Notes: generated by a model not told the origin, from the sequence alone. A DNA stretch of 64,000 nt from Gemmatimonadales bacterium (GCA_041390145.1 JAWKQM010000005.1:124001-188000), one strand, 5' to 3'; counted from the stretch's first letter, positions 1 through 7,994 are shown. Numbers and translations: made by a program.

Positions 1-3000
1 CAATGAGCAACTTCAGCGTCTGGCGGCGTGGGCGCACCCTTCCCTTCCGGTACCGATGAATGAGGCTCCCCGAGATACCCGTCGCCTCGGCCAGCTCCTG
101 GGCGGAGACTGTTTGCAGCATCGGCAACCACACCGCCTCCCACGCCGTGGCCCCTGGGTTCTCATGGATCTCCTGTACTTCCTCCAGCGCCTGAATCTCT
201 CCGCGTAACACGGCCTCCAGCTTATTGGACTCCTTGCCCAGCCGAAAGAAGTAGAGGGGTGTGACATGGCGCCGCTCCAGGAGGCCGACGGTCCTCCCCG
301 TCACTCGGGCGCCTCCCGGTGCCGCGCTTTTTGACTCTGGGTGGGCACCGTGGTCCCGGATGACGTCCGCGACTGATTTGACCCGGGCGACGTGGTTCGA
401 CGTGGTCGGGCTCGTAGTGATGTAACAGGAAACCATGCTGTGGGTGTCGTGCCAAGGCTGTGCTTCCCACCTCCGGGCATCGCGCTCAAATGGGGCGATC
501 AGGTGGCACGATGAGGCGTTGGCCCCTGCTGGCTCGCCCCCCGCTACCACATAGCCCGTCAGGGCAAAGTTGAACGGCTTCACCTGGTCACCATAGGCCC
601 GGTCGCGCTGGCCTTGGTGCAGGGGCCGGAGGAGCGCGGGGCTCGTAAACCCGTGCCGCGCCACGGCGGGGCGGGATGTCCAGGAGGGTAGCGGGGGCGC
701 TTTCTGGCCCCGCGCGGCCAGGATCTGGTGCCGCCACACGGCCTCGATCCACGCCGGGACGCCACTTGGGCCTCGCTCGGTCTCCTCCGGATCGGTCGGG
801 TTGAGGAGGTGCCCCAGGCCATGTTCGGACGCCTTGACGATCTCCGGCCCGTCCGGCCCCTCGACAAACAGGCAGTACCGCTTGGCCGAAATGCCGAAGC
901 AATGGAGCTGGATCTGTTGCCCGTCCCGGAAGTTGGCGTCCTCGACCTTGAGGAGCGACTCGGGCACGGCGGGGCCATAGGGCTTGAGCGCGTCCAATCG
1001 GTGGACAATGGCCCGGACCTGCGCCCACGACAGCGTCTTGACACCGGGTTCTCCCGCCGGGCCCCGCTCAGGCCCACCCGGACAGGCCACGAATCCCCCC
1101 GCCTCGGCGGCGACGATGGCCATGGAGTCGGTATCGCACATGGCGTAGGTGCCGCCCTGCTCGCGGACCAGTGCTTCCAGGAGCGCCAGGAGGAGACGCG
1201 CGGCCCCGGTGACCAGTGAGGCCATCGGCGGGAAGAGGTATTCCCCGGCCTGCTCGGGGCGCGGGCTCTCGACCGTGAAGCGACTCGACCCGCCAATCAC
1301 CTGGACAGGGAGGGTGGTGCCCTCCCGGAGATCTTGCGGATTCATCTCGGCCAGAATGCCGTAGCCCCCGCTGTTGGCGATCACCTTGAGCAGCCCCCGG
1401 AGCCGTTTCTGCTCCTCCTCGGGGAGCGAGTTGTCCCGCTTGATCTCGGCCCGCGCCTCGCCCAAGGTCCGGAATACGTCCCCGACGCGGGGATCGAGCG
1501 GCACCTGGCCCCGCAGTTTAACTGCGCGGAGCGTGGGAGCCGTGCCCCTCGCCTCCAGGGTGACGGCCTTTAGGATGCGTGGGACGCGCCCGGTGAGCAG
1601 GACCGACGCCGCCAGGTCGAACCCGGAGTACCAAATAGGCTCCCGAGAGGTGAGGCGGTTGACCCCGATCCCGAAATTGTCCGACCCGGTGGCGTACTGG
1701 GCCCGTACCGGGAGGATGTCGTCATGGGGGACCACACGGGCCAGAAACCGCAGCTGGGGCCAGAGCGAGGGGTCGAGGCAGGTATTGAGCGTGACCCCCG
1801 CCAGCGTCCGGCGCGCCACCGCGGTGCAAGCGACCGGGTGGAGCGACCCCGCCGTCAGCCATTTCTCAAGTTGGGCCAGCGACTGGACCGACGGGTACAT
1901 CGACAGGAAGTCGGTGTAGACCACCGGGACGCTGGTTCGGATGATGTGGCACTCGGTGCGTCCCCCGTAGTACCCCTCCATGGCCGCGCCGTGGACCCAG
2001 TCGGGCACCGCCTGGGCGCGGGTGCCCACCGGCGTGATGCCCATCTTCCGCAAACAGGCCTTGGCCAATGACGCCGGGGACTGCACCTGCCACGGGTCGA
2101 CGTCCAGCTCGTGCAGATCCAGCTCGGCGCGGAGCGCCTCCAACAATTCTTGCGTCACCCGGAGGTCCTGGCGGTTGTAGTCGATGTACGTGGCCGTGAG
2201 CCGGGCCGCATGGTCTCCCTCCGTCTTCTGGTGCGGCGTCCGAAACGTCTTGGCCGCACTCGCCAGGGAGTGCGACTGATCGGTCAGGGCGAAAGCCAGG
2301 GTACGGAGATCCAGGAACAGGCTTGGGATACGTTTGGAACGCGCGCCCTTGGGCCCTTTCCCCACAATCTTGTTCAGGCACCGTGCCCACCCGAACCGGG
2401 CCCGCTTGCTGTCGTGGTGCCGGATGAGGAGGCGCGGGCGGTAGGGGTGCTCCTCCCGTTCGCCGGTCTTCGGGTTGAACCAATCCCAGAGCGGGAACGA
2501 GAACCCGCGCGCGAAGTACCGGGCCTCTCCTCTGGGACGGGTCTCACCCCAGCCGATGGCCAAACGGGACAGGTCAAACGGCAGGTTGAACCCGCAGACG
2601 AGGGTCAGCCCGTCCCGCACGGCCGGCCACAGCACATGGTCGAGGAATTCCCGGCGGGAGTACAGCGCGAGGGGCGAGCCCGCGAGGAGCGTGGTGTCCG
2701 CCTGGTGGTCCCGCACGTAGTCTTGCAGCTCCCGAACCTCGGCGGGCGCCAGGTCATCGTCATGGAAGAGGCCCTCCTCGATGCACTCCGCTCGTGGGCC
2801 GGGTTCGCCGCCGAGTGCCCACCGACAGAGCCGGTAGCTCCCGAAGCGGAGTCGCTGGATGGCATCCACGGTCGTTTCGGTGTCGATCAGCAGCACCAGG
2901 TCAGGCCACCCCTTGGCCCGGCGTCCCTTGGGCTTCGATGGGGGCCGCTCCGCAGGCGGGGCCGATCCCTTGACGGGGGCCATGAAGGCCCGGAGCCCCA

Positions 3001-3034
3001 CGAAGACCGGGTCCGGGCCGTGGTCGTGTGTCAC
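1..3034 (-). CDS. polB: Family B DNA polymerase with 3'-5' exonuclease and C-terminal HTH (3' end outside window)
   Basis: At least 1011 codons; the frame is still open at position 1. The reading frame was followed base by base across the motif regions. Exonuclease motifs: D51-T-E53 (Exo I), FNLPFD (Exo II) and YNRQD (Exo III). Polymerase motifs: D375-FLSMYPS (motif A), K550-x3-N554-S-x2-Y558-G (motif B) and D634-T-D-S (motif C). All catalytic residues are present, so activity is likely. After the palm comes a long extension ending in an HTH (about residues 980-1005, core LAEATGIS) that resembles the C-terminus of Cas1 in this element. The start is GTG at 3034, overlapping the upstream stop as GTGA; the next start would be ATG at codon 18. 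PolB beside a solo Cas1 is the hallmark of casposons. Its role would be element DNA synthesis; this is inferred. Confidence 0.9.
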   Translation of the reverse strand, partial: MTHDHGPDPVFVGLRAFMAPVKGSAPPAERPPSKPKGRRAKGWPDLVLLIDTETTVDAIQRLRFGSYRLCRWALGGEPGPRAECIEEGLFHDDDLAPAEVRELQDYVRDHQADTTLLAGSPLALYSRREFLDHVLWPAVRDGLTLVCGFNLPFDLSRLAIGWGETRPRGEARYFARGFSFPLWDWFNPKTGEREEHPYRPRLLIRHHDSKRARFGWARCLNKIVGKGPKGARSKRIPSLFLDLRTLAFALTDQSHSLASAAKTFRTPHQKTEGDHAARLTATYIDYNRQDLRVTQELLEALRAELDLHELDVDPWQVQSPASLAKACLRKMGITPVGTRAQAVPDWVHGAAMEGYYGGRTECHIIRTSVPVVYTDFLSMYPSVQSLAQLEKWLTAGSLHPVACTAVARRTLAGVTLNTCLDPSLWPQLRFLARVVPHDDILPVRAQYATGSDNFGIGVNRLTSREPIWYSGFDLAASVLLTGRVPRILKAVTLEARGTAPTLRAVKLRGQVPLDPRVGDVFRTLGEARAEIKRDNSLPEEEQKRLRGLLKVIANSGGYGILAEMNPQDLREGTTLPVQVIGGSSRFTVESPRPEQAGEYLFPPMASLVTGAARLLLALLEALVREQGGTYAMCDTDSMAIVAAEAGGFVACPGGPERGPAGEPGVKTLSWAQVRAIVHRLDALKPYGPAVPESLLKVEDANFRDGQQIQLHCFGISAKRYCLFVEGPDGPEIVKASEHGLGHLLNPTDPEETERGPSGVPAWIEAVWRHQILAARGQKAPPLPSWTSRPAVARHGFTSPALLRPLHQGQRDRAYGDQVKPFNFALTGYVVAGGEPAGANASSCHLIAPFERDARRWEAQPWHDTHSMVSCYITTSPTTSNHVARVKSVADVIRDHGAHPESKSAAPGGARVTGRTVGLLERRHVTPLYFFRLGKESNKLEAVLRGEIQALEEVQEIHENPGATAWEAVWLPMLQTVSAQELAEATGISGSLIHRYRKGRVRPRRQTLKLLI

Positions 3035-3507
3035 GGGAGCGCCGCCGCGAACAAGGGCGCGTGCTGCTTGTACCACTCGGGACCGTGCATCTGGGTAAGC
3101 CACGCCAGGTGCTGGCGCAGCCACTGAATCACCCGGTCGAGGTACCCGACGATGGTCTTCGCGAAGTCCCGGACCGAGTAGAGGATCATCAGGATGTAGG
3201 CCACCGGGTTCTCGGGGGCGGCCTTCAGGATGTCTTGCGGGATCGCGAGTTGCTGGTCGCTCAGCTCCCGGTGGAGGTTGGCGGCGATGTCGATGGTCAC
3301 TGGGGACACCTTTCGTGAGAAAATGTGGTGGGCTTCCATCACCGATCGACGGTGAGCCCAGCTACCGCATTGGTAACAACGCCAGTCATCGCCCCAGGCA
3401 GTCAGGACGACCCGGTTGTTGGTGCCGCAGACGGCGCAGCGCGCCTCTTCGGGGATGCGCCGCCACCGTGCCGCCTCGCGCAAGGCGGCGTTGCCTGCCT
3501 CAGCCAT
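3031..3507 (-). CDS. Zinc-ribbon HNH-like endonuclease
   Basis: 158 aa. Residues about 23-50 hold two CxxC pairs (RCAVC and RCYQC), a zinc ribbon, followed by EAHHI and, about 20 residues on, a NLHREL segment. The double His plus downstream Asn/His is the pattern of HNH (beta-beta-alpha metal) nucleases. The C-terminal half is helical with no clear motif. It is translationally coupled to the polymerase gene (GTGA overlap) and follows the HTH gene by about 20 bases. HNH nucleases are known companions of PolB and Cas1 in casposons, which supports the reading. The match is by motif only and the protein could instead be a non-catalytic zinc-binding accessory factor. Confidence 0.55.
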   Translation of the reverse strand: MAEAGNAALREAARWRRIPEEARCAVCGTNNRVVLTAWGDDWRCYQCGSWAHRRSVMEAHHIFSRKVSPVTIDIAANLHRELSDQQLAIPQDILKAAPENPVAYILMILYSVRDFAKTIVGYLDRVIQWLRQHLAWLTQMHGPEWYKQHAPLFAAALP

Positions 3508-3528
3508 GGAATGCCATCCTTTCGCCCG

Positions 3529-4083
3529 CTAGAGGGCGTAGATCTCGTAGTCGGGGAGCACGTCCGCCTGGTAGAGTCGAGCGAGTACCCGCATGTCGGT
3601 GATGAAGGGGAACGCCTGCTTGCCGCCCGTCCGAAGCGTCTTGCCTCGGAATGGTTTGAGCGCGCCCACGTTGCCGTCGAGCGCCTGCCTGACGGCAGCG
3701 TGGTAGGCCCCGAGCTTGGAGGCGGCGCGCGAGTCGTAGATCGGGACTGAAATGACCCCACGGACCGTGGTCACCTTCATCTGGCGCACCAGCTTGTCGA
3801 ATCTCTTGGCGACGTAGCGCCGGCCCACCTTGCGGACGGTCGGTCCTCCCCAACTGCGGACCGCCTTCGACGTCAGCCCGACCTCGCGCGCCGCGCGCGC
3901 CAAGGAATAGCCCTCCCGCCGCATCAGGCTGATGCCCTCCAGGGCTCGGCTTCGGGCGTGCGCCTCGTCTGGAGACAGGGCGCGCAACCGGGACTCCGAG
4001 TAGATCGGCCGCGCGGTGCGGATCGGGGGCGGCTTCTTTCGACGCTTCGGCGATGGTTTGGCTGGTCGTTTCTTGGGAGGCAT
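3529..4083 (-). CDS. HTH-domain protein of unknown function
   Basis: 184 aa. A basic, proline-rich N-terminus (about 1-25) is followed by a helix-turn-helix (about 45-80; core LARAAREVGLTSKAVRSW) and a C-terminal domain with VRGVISVPIYDSRAASKLG, FRGKTL and a final YEIYAL. The architecture recalls small HTH proteins common in high-GC bacteria, whose function I do not know. It sits in the minus-strand series with the deoxyribosyltransferase-like gene one base upstream and the HNH gene downstream, so it is probably co-transcribed with the polymerase. Roles as regulator or end-binding factor are possible but unsupported. Confidence 0.6.
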   Translation of the reverse strand: MPPKKRPAKPSPKRRKKPPPIRTARPIYSESRLRALSPDEAHARSRALEGISLMRREGYSLARAAREVGLTSKAVRSWGGPTVRKVGRRYVAKRFDKLVRQMKVTTVRGVISVPIYDSRAASKLGAYHAAVRQALDGNVGALKPFRGKTLRTGGKQAFPFITDMRVLARLYQADVLPDYEIYAL

Positions 4084-4084
4084 C

Positions 4085-4528
4085 TCATCCCCCCACTTTC
4101 GCCGTCACCTGGACATAGCATGTCCAGTCGGTTTCGTCCGGTTCGCTGAACGAGAGCGCCTTCCTCGGCGCCAGTGCCTCGCCCTCGCCCAGGTAGTAGA
4201 TCGGGATCTCAGCAGCTTGGGCCAACTCGAGGTCGCCCCAAACGCCGCGCCCGATCATGCCGCCGGGGAGGCTGAGAAATACGAAGGCCTGAGTGCTCGC
4301 GATGGTGGCCGCCCGGCGACGACGCCAATCATCGACGTCCTCGTAGTACTTGAGGGCTTCCAGAATCGTCACCCCGGGCAGGTGGGACCGGATCCGATGC
4401 AGGGATGCGTCGTACTCCCGGGATCCCCGGAGGCCGAGCGGGGCCGAGAGGTAGATGGTGCCGCGGAACCGGACTGCCGCTGTTCGCCGGGCGGGCCGGG
4501 CGCTAGGTTTCTTGGTGATTGAAGACAT
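4085..4528 (-). CDS. Nucleoside 2-deoxyribosyltransferase-fold protein
   Basis: 147 aa. After a basic N-terminus of about 20 residues, TIYLSAPLG begins a Rossmann-like domain. Further features are RRRAATIASTQAFVFLSLPG and, near residues 105-125, IGRGVWGDLELAQAAEIPIYYL. This layout (strand, loop, D/E-rich helix, then GRGVWxE/DLxxA) matches the nucleoside deoxyribosyltransferase superfamily, including its DUF4406-type members. A preceding AAGGAA supports the ATG at 4528. Members in phages and mobile elements may process nucleotides or nicotinamide dinucleotide-like ligands. Which substrate this one uses cannot be told. It lies in the polymerase operon. Confidence 0.55.
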   Translation of the reverse strand: MSSITKKPSARPARRTAAVRFRGTIYLSAPLGLRGSREYDASLHRIRSHLPGVTILEALKYYEDVDDWRRRRAATIASTQAFVFLSLPGGMIGRGVWGDLELAQAAEIPIYYLGEGEALAPRKALSFSEPDETDWTCYVQVTAKVGG

Positions 4529-4582
4529 TGTGAATTCCTTCAGAAGTGAGCGCCACCGGGGTCCAGCCGGGGGCGCTTTTGT

Positions 4583-4768
4583 TTAGGCCGCTGGTTGCGA
4601 CCGTGCCCCGTGATTGGGGATCGACGGCAAGGATTCGGCGTCGATGTAGAACCGTCCGAACTGGTCGCGACCGCCGACCAGCTCCTGCCGGAAGACCCGC
4701 TCCCGGACTTGGTGATAGGTGAGTCCGAGCCGCAGGGCGGCCTCGGAGAGGGGGATACGCGTCGACAT
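4583..4768 (-). CDS. Small HTH (excisionase-like) DNA-binding protein
   Basis: 61 aa from ATG at 4768, chosen because AAGGAG lies 7 bases upstream; a longer frame to 4867 would run through the divergent promoter. The sequence MSTRIPLSEAALRLGLTY starts a MerR/excisionase-type winged helix (xxLSEAAxxLGLTxHQVRERV) with a wing ending FGRFYIDAESLP. It is the first gene of the minus-strand series leading to the polymerase and is divergent from the HTH regulator at 4858. It may control this promoter pair or act in excision. Short Xis-like proteins are hard to assign from sequence alone. Confidence 0.6.
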   Translation of the reverse strand: MSTRIPLSEAALRLGLTYHQVRERVFRQELVGGRDQFGRFYIDAESLPSIPNHGARSQPAA

Positions 4769-4857
4769 AGGCACTCCTTCGGTAAGGGGTACCGAACAAA
4801 CAAACATCATGGTATCTTTGGGACAATCCAAATGGGGCACTATTGGAGGGTATCCCG
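4769..4857. promoter_or_regulatory. Divergent control region between the polymerase operon and the regulator-cas1 pair
   Basis: 89 bases separate the two divergent start codons. They contain two short palindromes: GGTA-N5-TACC at 4781-4793, and TTGG-N6-CCAA at 4818-4831. Both gene pairs begin with HTH proteins, so autoregulation through these sites is a reasonable inference. The region also holds a GGAGGG ribosome site for 4858 and an AAGGAG site for 4768. No consensus -35/-10 pair was convincing. Confidence 0.4.
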
Positions 4858-5664
4858 ATGCCAGCACGTCGAGTTCATAGAGGGAAATCTGGGTGGAAGG
4901 ACGACCCGTATGTGGTCGTCAATCCTCGCTGCCTCGCCGCAGCGATTGAGGCTCGTGGTTGGACTGTCCAAAAAACAGCGAAGGCGATTGGGAACGCCTC
5001 GCAGACCTTAGATCACCTGGTGAAGGGCGAGCGGGACAAGCGATGCCGCCAGAGTCGAAGGGAAGCGCTGGCGAAGGTGCTGGGTGTCTCGCAGGAGTGG
5101 CTCGCTGGAACGGGCATCGCTGTCCCTGAACTTTCTCAACTGCCCCGACACCTTGCGCACCGCCTGTCGCCCCGAGCCCAGTTTGCCGTAGGTGAGTTGT
5201 TCCGAAAAGCGAAGGCGGCCTTGGCCCGTGATATCCGTGAGCCAGGAGTGTTAGCTGAGATGCAGAACCACGGCTGTTCGAAGGAAATCCTACAGATGCA
5301 CCTCTTTACTTGGCTCTTCCACCTCGTGCGTCCGAACCTGTGGAAGTCCCAGTTGACGACCTTTAGGGGTGATGCGGATCTGGAGGGACCGTCCCTCACC
5401 GAAGTGCCGGGGCTCCTCAAGGACATGGCACCAGATCGATCCCACCGGGAGGAGTCGGCGGAAGTTGGGCTGATCCAGGCGTTAGAGATCGCGCTGGAAC
5501 CGTGGTTTAGTGGTGAAGCCAAACTGGATTATGACCGTCTCCGCGTCTTGGTGGGGTATGACCGCGCGAGCCCTCCCCCAGGCCCGCCGCACCCTCGCTA
5601 TCAGGGGGTCGAGAGTAGTCCCGTCAGGATGATCCCGCAGATCGCCTTGGGATTGAAGACGTGA
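4858..5664 (+). CDS. HTH (Cro/CI-like) regulator coupled to cas1
   Basis: 268 aa from the ATG at 4858; GGAGGG lies 7 bases upstream, and the TTG five codons earlier overlaps that site and is less likely. Residues about 25-80 form a lambda-repressor-like HTH: AAAIEARGWTVQKTAKAIGN followed by SRREALAKVLGVSQEWLAG, the usual end of such domains. The remaining about 180 residues are helical and unrecognised. The gene overlaps cas1 by four bases (GTGA), so the two are translated together. This suggests it controls or partners Cas1. It is divergent from the polymerase series and may repress both. Confidence 0.7.
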   Translation: MPARRVHRGKSGWKDDPYVVVNPRCLAAAIEARGWTVQKTAKAIGNASQTLDHLVKGERDKRCRQSRREALAKVLGVSQEWLAGTGIAVPELSQLPRHLAHRLSPRAQFAVGELFRKAKAALARDIREPGVLAEMQNHGCSKEILQMHLFTWLFHLVRPNLWKSQLTTFRGDADLEGPSLTEVPGLLKDMAPDRSHREESAEVGLIQALEIALEPWFSGEAKLDYDRLRVLVGYDRASPPPGPPHPRYQGVESSPVRMIPQIALGLKT

Positions 5665-7100
5665 AGACCGCACCAGGTGGTGCCCGGCCTCGGGACGGCA
5701 TCCTGACCCTTTCGGGCCACGGTGTCCGAGTGAGCGTCAATCGGGGGTACCTCACAATCGAAGATGGACTCGGGGAGGAGCGCTACGGGGCGCGATTCAG
5801 CCGGATTGACCAATCCCTCAAGCGGCTCGTCCTGATCGGGTCAGCGGGTTCGGTCACGCTCGACGCCCTCCAGTGGCTCCACGACGTCGGGGTGCCCCTC
5901 ATTCACCTCAAGCGGGATGGGACGCTGCTCTTCGTGGCGGCGCGGTCCGGGACCGTTCTCCCAGCCCTGCGACGGAATCAGGCCATGGCAAGGGAAACCG
6001 GCTTCGCGGGTCGCATCGCCGAAGACCTCATCCGACGAAAGGTTGAGGGCCAGCTCGCCCTTCTGGACCGACTGCCCCCCAACCGTGACGCGCGCCCCGC
6101 CTTGGGGCGCGTCTTGGCTCAGTTAGCGTCTACCTCGACGTTGGAGCAGGTGCGAAAGCTGGAGGCCGTGGCGGCGGGCGCCTATTGGAAGGCATGGCGG
6201 GACGTGTCGATCCCCTTCGCCAGGGGAGATGCCAAGCGCCGCCCCGCCTACTGGCGACAGTTCGGGACGCGGGTCTCCCCACTGACCGGTGCCGGGGCCC
6301 GGAAGGCGGTCAACCCGACCAACGCCATTCTCAACTACCTCTACGCTATTCTGGAAGCCGAGGCCCGGATTGCGGCCCTGTCCGTGGGCGCGGACCCGAT
6401 GCTGGGCTTCATTCACACCGACCAGCGGAACCGGGACTCCCTGGCGTGTGACCTGATGGAGCCCGCCCGTCCGCGTGTCGACGCCTATGTCCTGGATTTG
6501 TTTGAGCGGCGGGAGTTTCGGAAGGAAGACTTCTTCGAGCTGCCCGACGGGCAATGCCGACTGATGCCACCCCTAACCGAGGAATTGATCAAAACGGGAG
6601 CACGGTGGGCGCGGTTGGTCCTGCCTGAGGCGCAGCGTGTGGTCGCTACCCTCCTGGAATCGAAGAGCAATGCCGCACGGGCCAAGACCCCTTACCGTGC
6701 CGATGGGCGACGGACCGCTGGGAATCCGATGGGAGGCCAAGGCGTCTCCACGCGCCCGAGGCGAGGGAGCCGGGTGGTTACCCGGGAGCACAGAACCCTC
6801 ACCCCGATCCAGGCGGGGGAGGCACCGGACCCCCGACGGGGTGCCGAGGCGGGAGCGAAGCGCCGGGTGGCGATGCGGCAGATTGCTCGGGACAACAAGC
6901 GGTGGGGTGCAGGGAAGGCCCCGACGGATCCGGATGCGTTCCGGGCTGAGATCCTACCCAAGATTCAGGGCGTACCACTCAAGGTCTTGGTGGAGGCTAC
7001 CGGATTAACGAAGAGCGCGTGTTCACGGATTCGGGCAGGAGAGACGGTGCCGCACCCTAGACATTGGGCAGCGTTCGCCAGCCACGGGTCGGGAGGCTAG
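5661..7100 (+). CDS. cas1: Solo Cas1 integrase (casposase-like) with C-terminal HTH
   Basis: 479 aa, GTG start overlapping the regulator stop. Residues 1-330 match Cas1. An N-terminal beta-rich part holds LHDVGVPLIHL, and the catalytic lobe holds LEAVAAGAYW (E168), NPTNAILNYLYA (219 on), GFIHTDQ (H252) and DLMEPARPRVD (D264, E267). The metal-binding set Glu-His-Asp/Glu is intact, so integrase activity is likely. Cas1 of CRISPR systems usually ends near residue 330; here a low-complexity linker (335-400) leads to a C-terminal HTH (about 425-472; LVEATGLT, PHPRHW). No cas2, effector gene or CRISPR repeats are nearby. A PolB in the same element and a C-terminal HTH on Cas1 are the known traits of casposons. 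A hairpin terminator follows at 7138. Confidence 0.92.
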   Translation: MKTAPGGARPRDGILTLSGHGVRVSVNRGYLTIEDGLGEERYGARFSRIDQSLKRLVLIGSAGSVTLDALQWLHDVGVPLIHLKRDGTLLFVAARSGTVLPALRRNQAMARETGFAGRIAEDLIRRKVEGQLALLDRLPPNRDARPALGRVLAQLASTSTLEQVRKLEAVAAGAYWKAWRDVSIPFARGDAKRRPAYWRQFGTRVSPLTGAGARKAVNPTNAILNYLYAILEAEARIAALSVGADPMLGFIHTDQRNRDSLACDLMEPARPRVDAYVLDLFERREFRKEDFFELPDGQCRLMPPLTEELIKTGARWARLVLPEAQRVVATLLESKSNAARAKTPYRADGRRTAGNPMGGQGVSTRPRRGSRVVTREHRTLTPIQAGEAPDPRRGAEAGAKRRVAMRQIARDNKRWGAGKAPTDPDAFRAEILPKIQGVPLKVLVEATGLTKSACSRIRAGETVPHPRHWAAFASHGSGG

Positions 7101-7460
7101 CGGGAAATCTCTTGGAGTCAGTTGACGCTGTGTTGAGGGGTGCCTTCCAACTTGGGGGCACCCTTTTACCTGGAGAGCAACGTGGAAGGCATGAGCTGGC
7201 CGGATCCGTGGGATGTGTGGGGATGGGAAAATCACGCCTCAGCAGGCGAACCTCAGAAACAGGATTCCAGCGCTCCTACTCACCCATCGGACGAGGTCAT
7301 CGATTCGGCCCGAAGGGGAGTAGAAAGTCCCAGAGGGAAGATTCAGGCAATGCGGTCCCCCCCCCCCCTCAATTCGAAGGGACCACGAGGCGGCCAGTAG
7401 TGACCGCCTCGAAAACCGAGTCCGAAGGTTTGAGACGCGGTGTGCCCCTTCCCGGCCCAA
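7101..7460. other. Intergenic region downstream of cas1 with poly-C tract
   Basis: 360 bases without a supported gene. Besides the terminator at 7138-7167 it holds a run of 12 C at 7357-7368 inside a GGTCCC/GGGACC inverted repeat (7354-7359 with 7379-7384). A further hairpin GAGGCGG/CCGCCTC lies at 7387-7393 and 7404-7410, downstream of the lipoprotein gene on the minus strand. If the Cas1 module is a discrete casposon, its right terminal repeat should be here; without the left end no repeat can be confirmed. Confidence 0.5.
7138..7167 (+). terminator. Rho-independent terminator after cas1
   Basis: GGGTGCC (7138-7144) pairs perfectly with GGCACCC (7157-7163) and is followed by TTTT. It lies 38 bases past the cas1 stop, in the right orientation to end the regulator-cas1 transcript. 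Confidence 0.75.
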
Positions 7461-7928
7461 CTAGTTGCCGAGCTTCAATGTCGCGTCTAAGGTGTAACTG
7501 CCCGCATCAAGAATGCCGTAGAGCTCCGTCCCACCGGCGTTCCAAGCCATGTCGCGAATAAATGTATCCGCAACCTGGTCGAACGTTATTGTGCCGGTTT
7601 CAGCATCATACGTATAGCTTCCATCGAGGGCAAGCGTTTCCTCCACGCCTGACTCTGAATATGCAGCAGGAATAACTATGCTCCCAGTTGTCGTCCCGCT
7701 GTCAGTGAGAATGAGTGAGATCTGTGCACCACCGGCAATAAGGTCGGTAGTTGTGCCCGCTTCCTTCACTGTCAACTTTGTAGCGTGATAGGGGCCTACA
7801 ACAGTGGGGGGCGGCGCGGAGTTGCTATTGATGCCAGTGGGTGACGGACTACTCTCACCGCATCCGGTGGCCACGCAGAAAGCGGCAAAGATGGCGAGCC
7901 TCGTGCGGGTCAATGTTGGGGCGCGCAT
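7461..7928 (-). CDS. Small lipoprotein, function unknown
   Basis: 155 aa. A typical lipoprotein signal (basic MRAPTLTRTR, a hydrophobic stretch, then VATGC at about 19-23) is followed by a Ser/Pro/Asn-rich linker and a domain that looks beta-rich. GGAGGT lies 6 bases upstream of the ATG, a strong ribosome site. GC is clearly lower than in the flanking chromosome. It lies just downstream of an outer-membrane-like gene on the same strand, so the two may act together at the envelope. I recognise no family. Confidence 0.7.
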   Translation of the reverse strand: MRAPTLTRTRLAIFAAFCVATGCGESSPSPTGINSNSAPPPTVVGPYHATKLTVKEAGTTTDLIAGGAQISLILTDSGTTTGSIVIPAAYSESGVEETLALDGSYTYDAETGTITFDQVADTFIRDMAWNAGGTELYGILDAGSYTLDATLKLGN

Positions 7929-7994
7929 TTATGAACCTCCAGCGAAAAGAGTGTACCGCTGCAGCGATTCTAGCATTTCCGACACAGAATCGTC

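Noticed and set aside
1866..2577. Minus-strand frames of 205 and 67 codons in the polymerase region
   Set aside because: They lie in the wrong frame of the family B polymerase gene, whose own frame carries every catalytic motif.
5661..7460. CRISPR array or further cas genes near Cas1
   Set aside because: No spaced direct repeats of 25-40 bases occur around cas1, and no cas2, cas4 or effector-like protein is encoded nearby.
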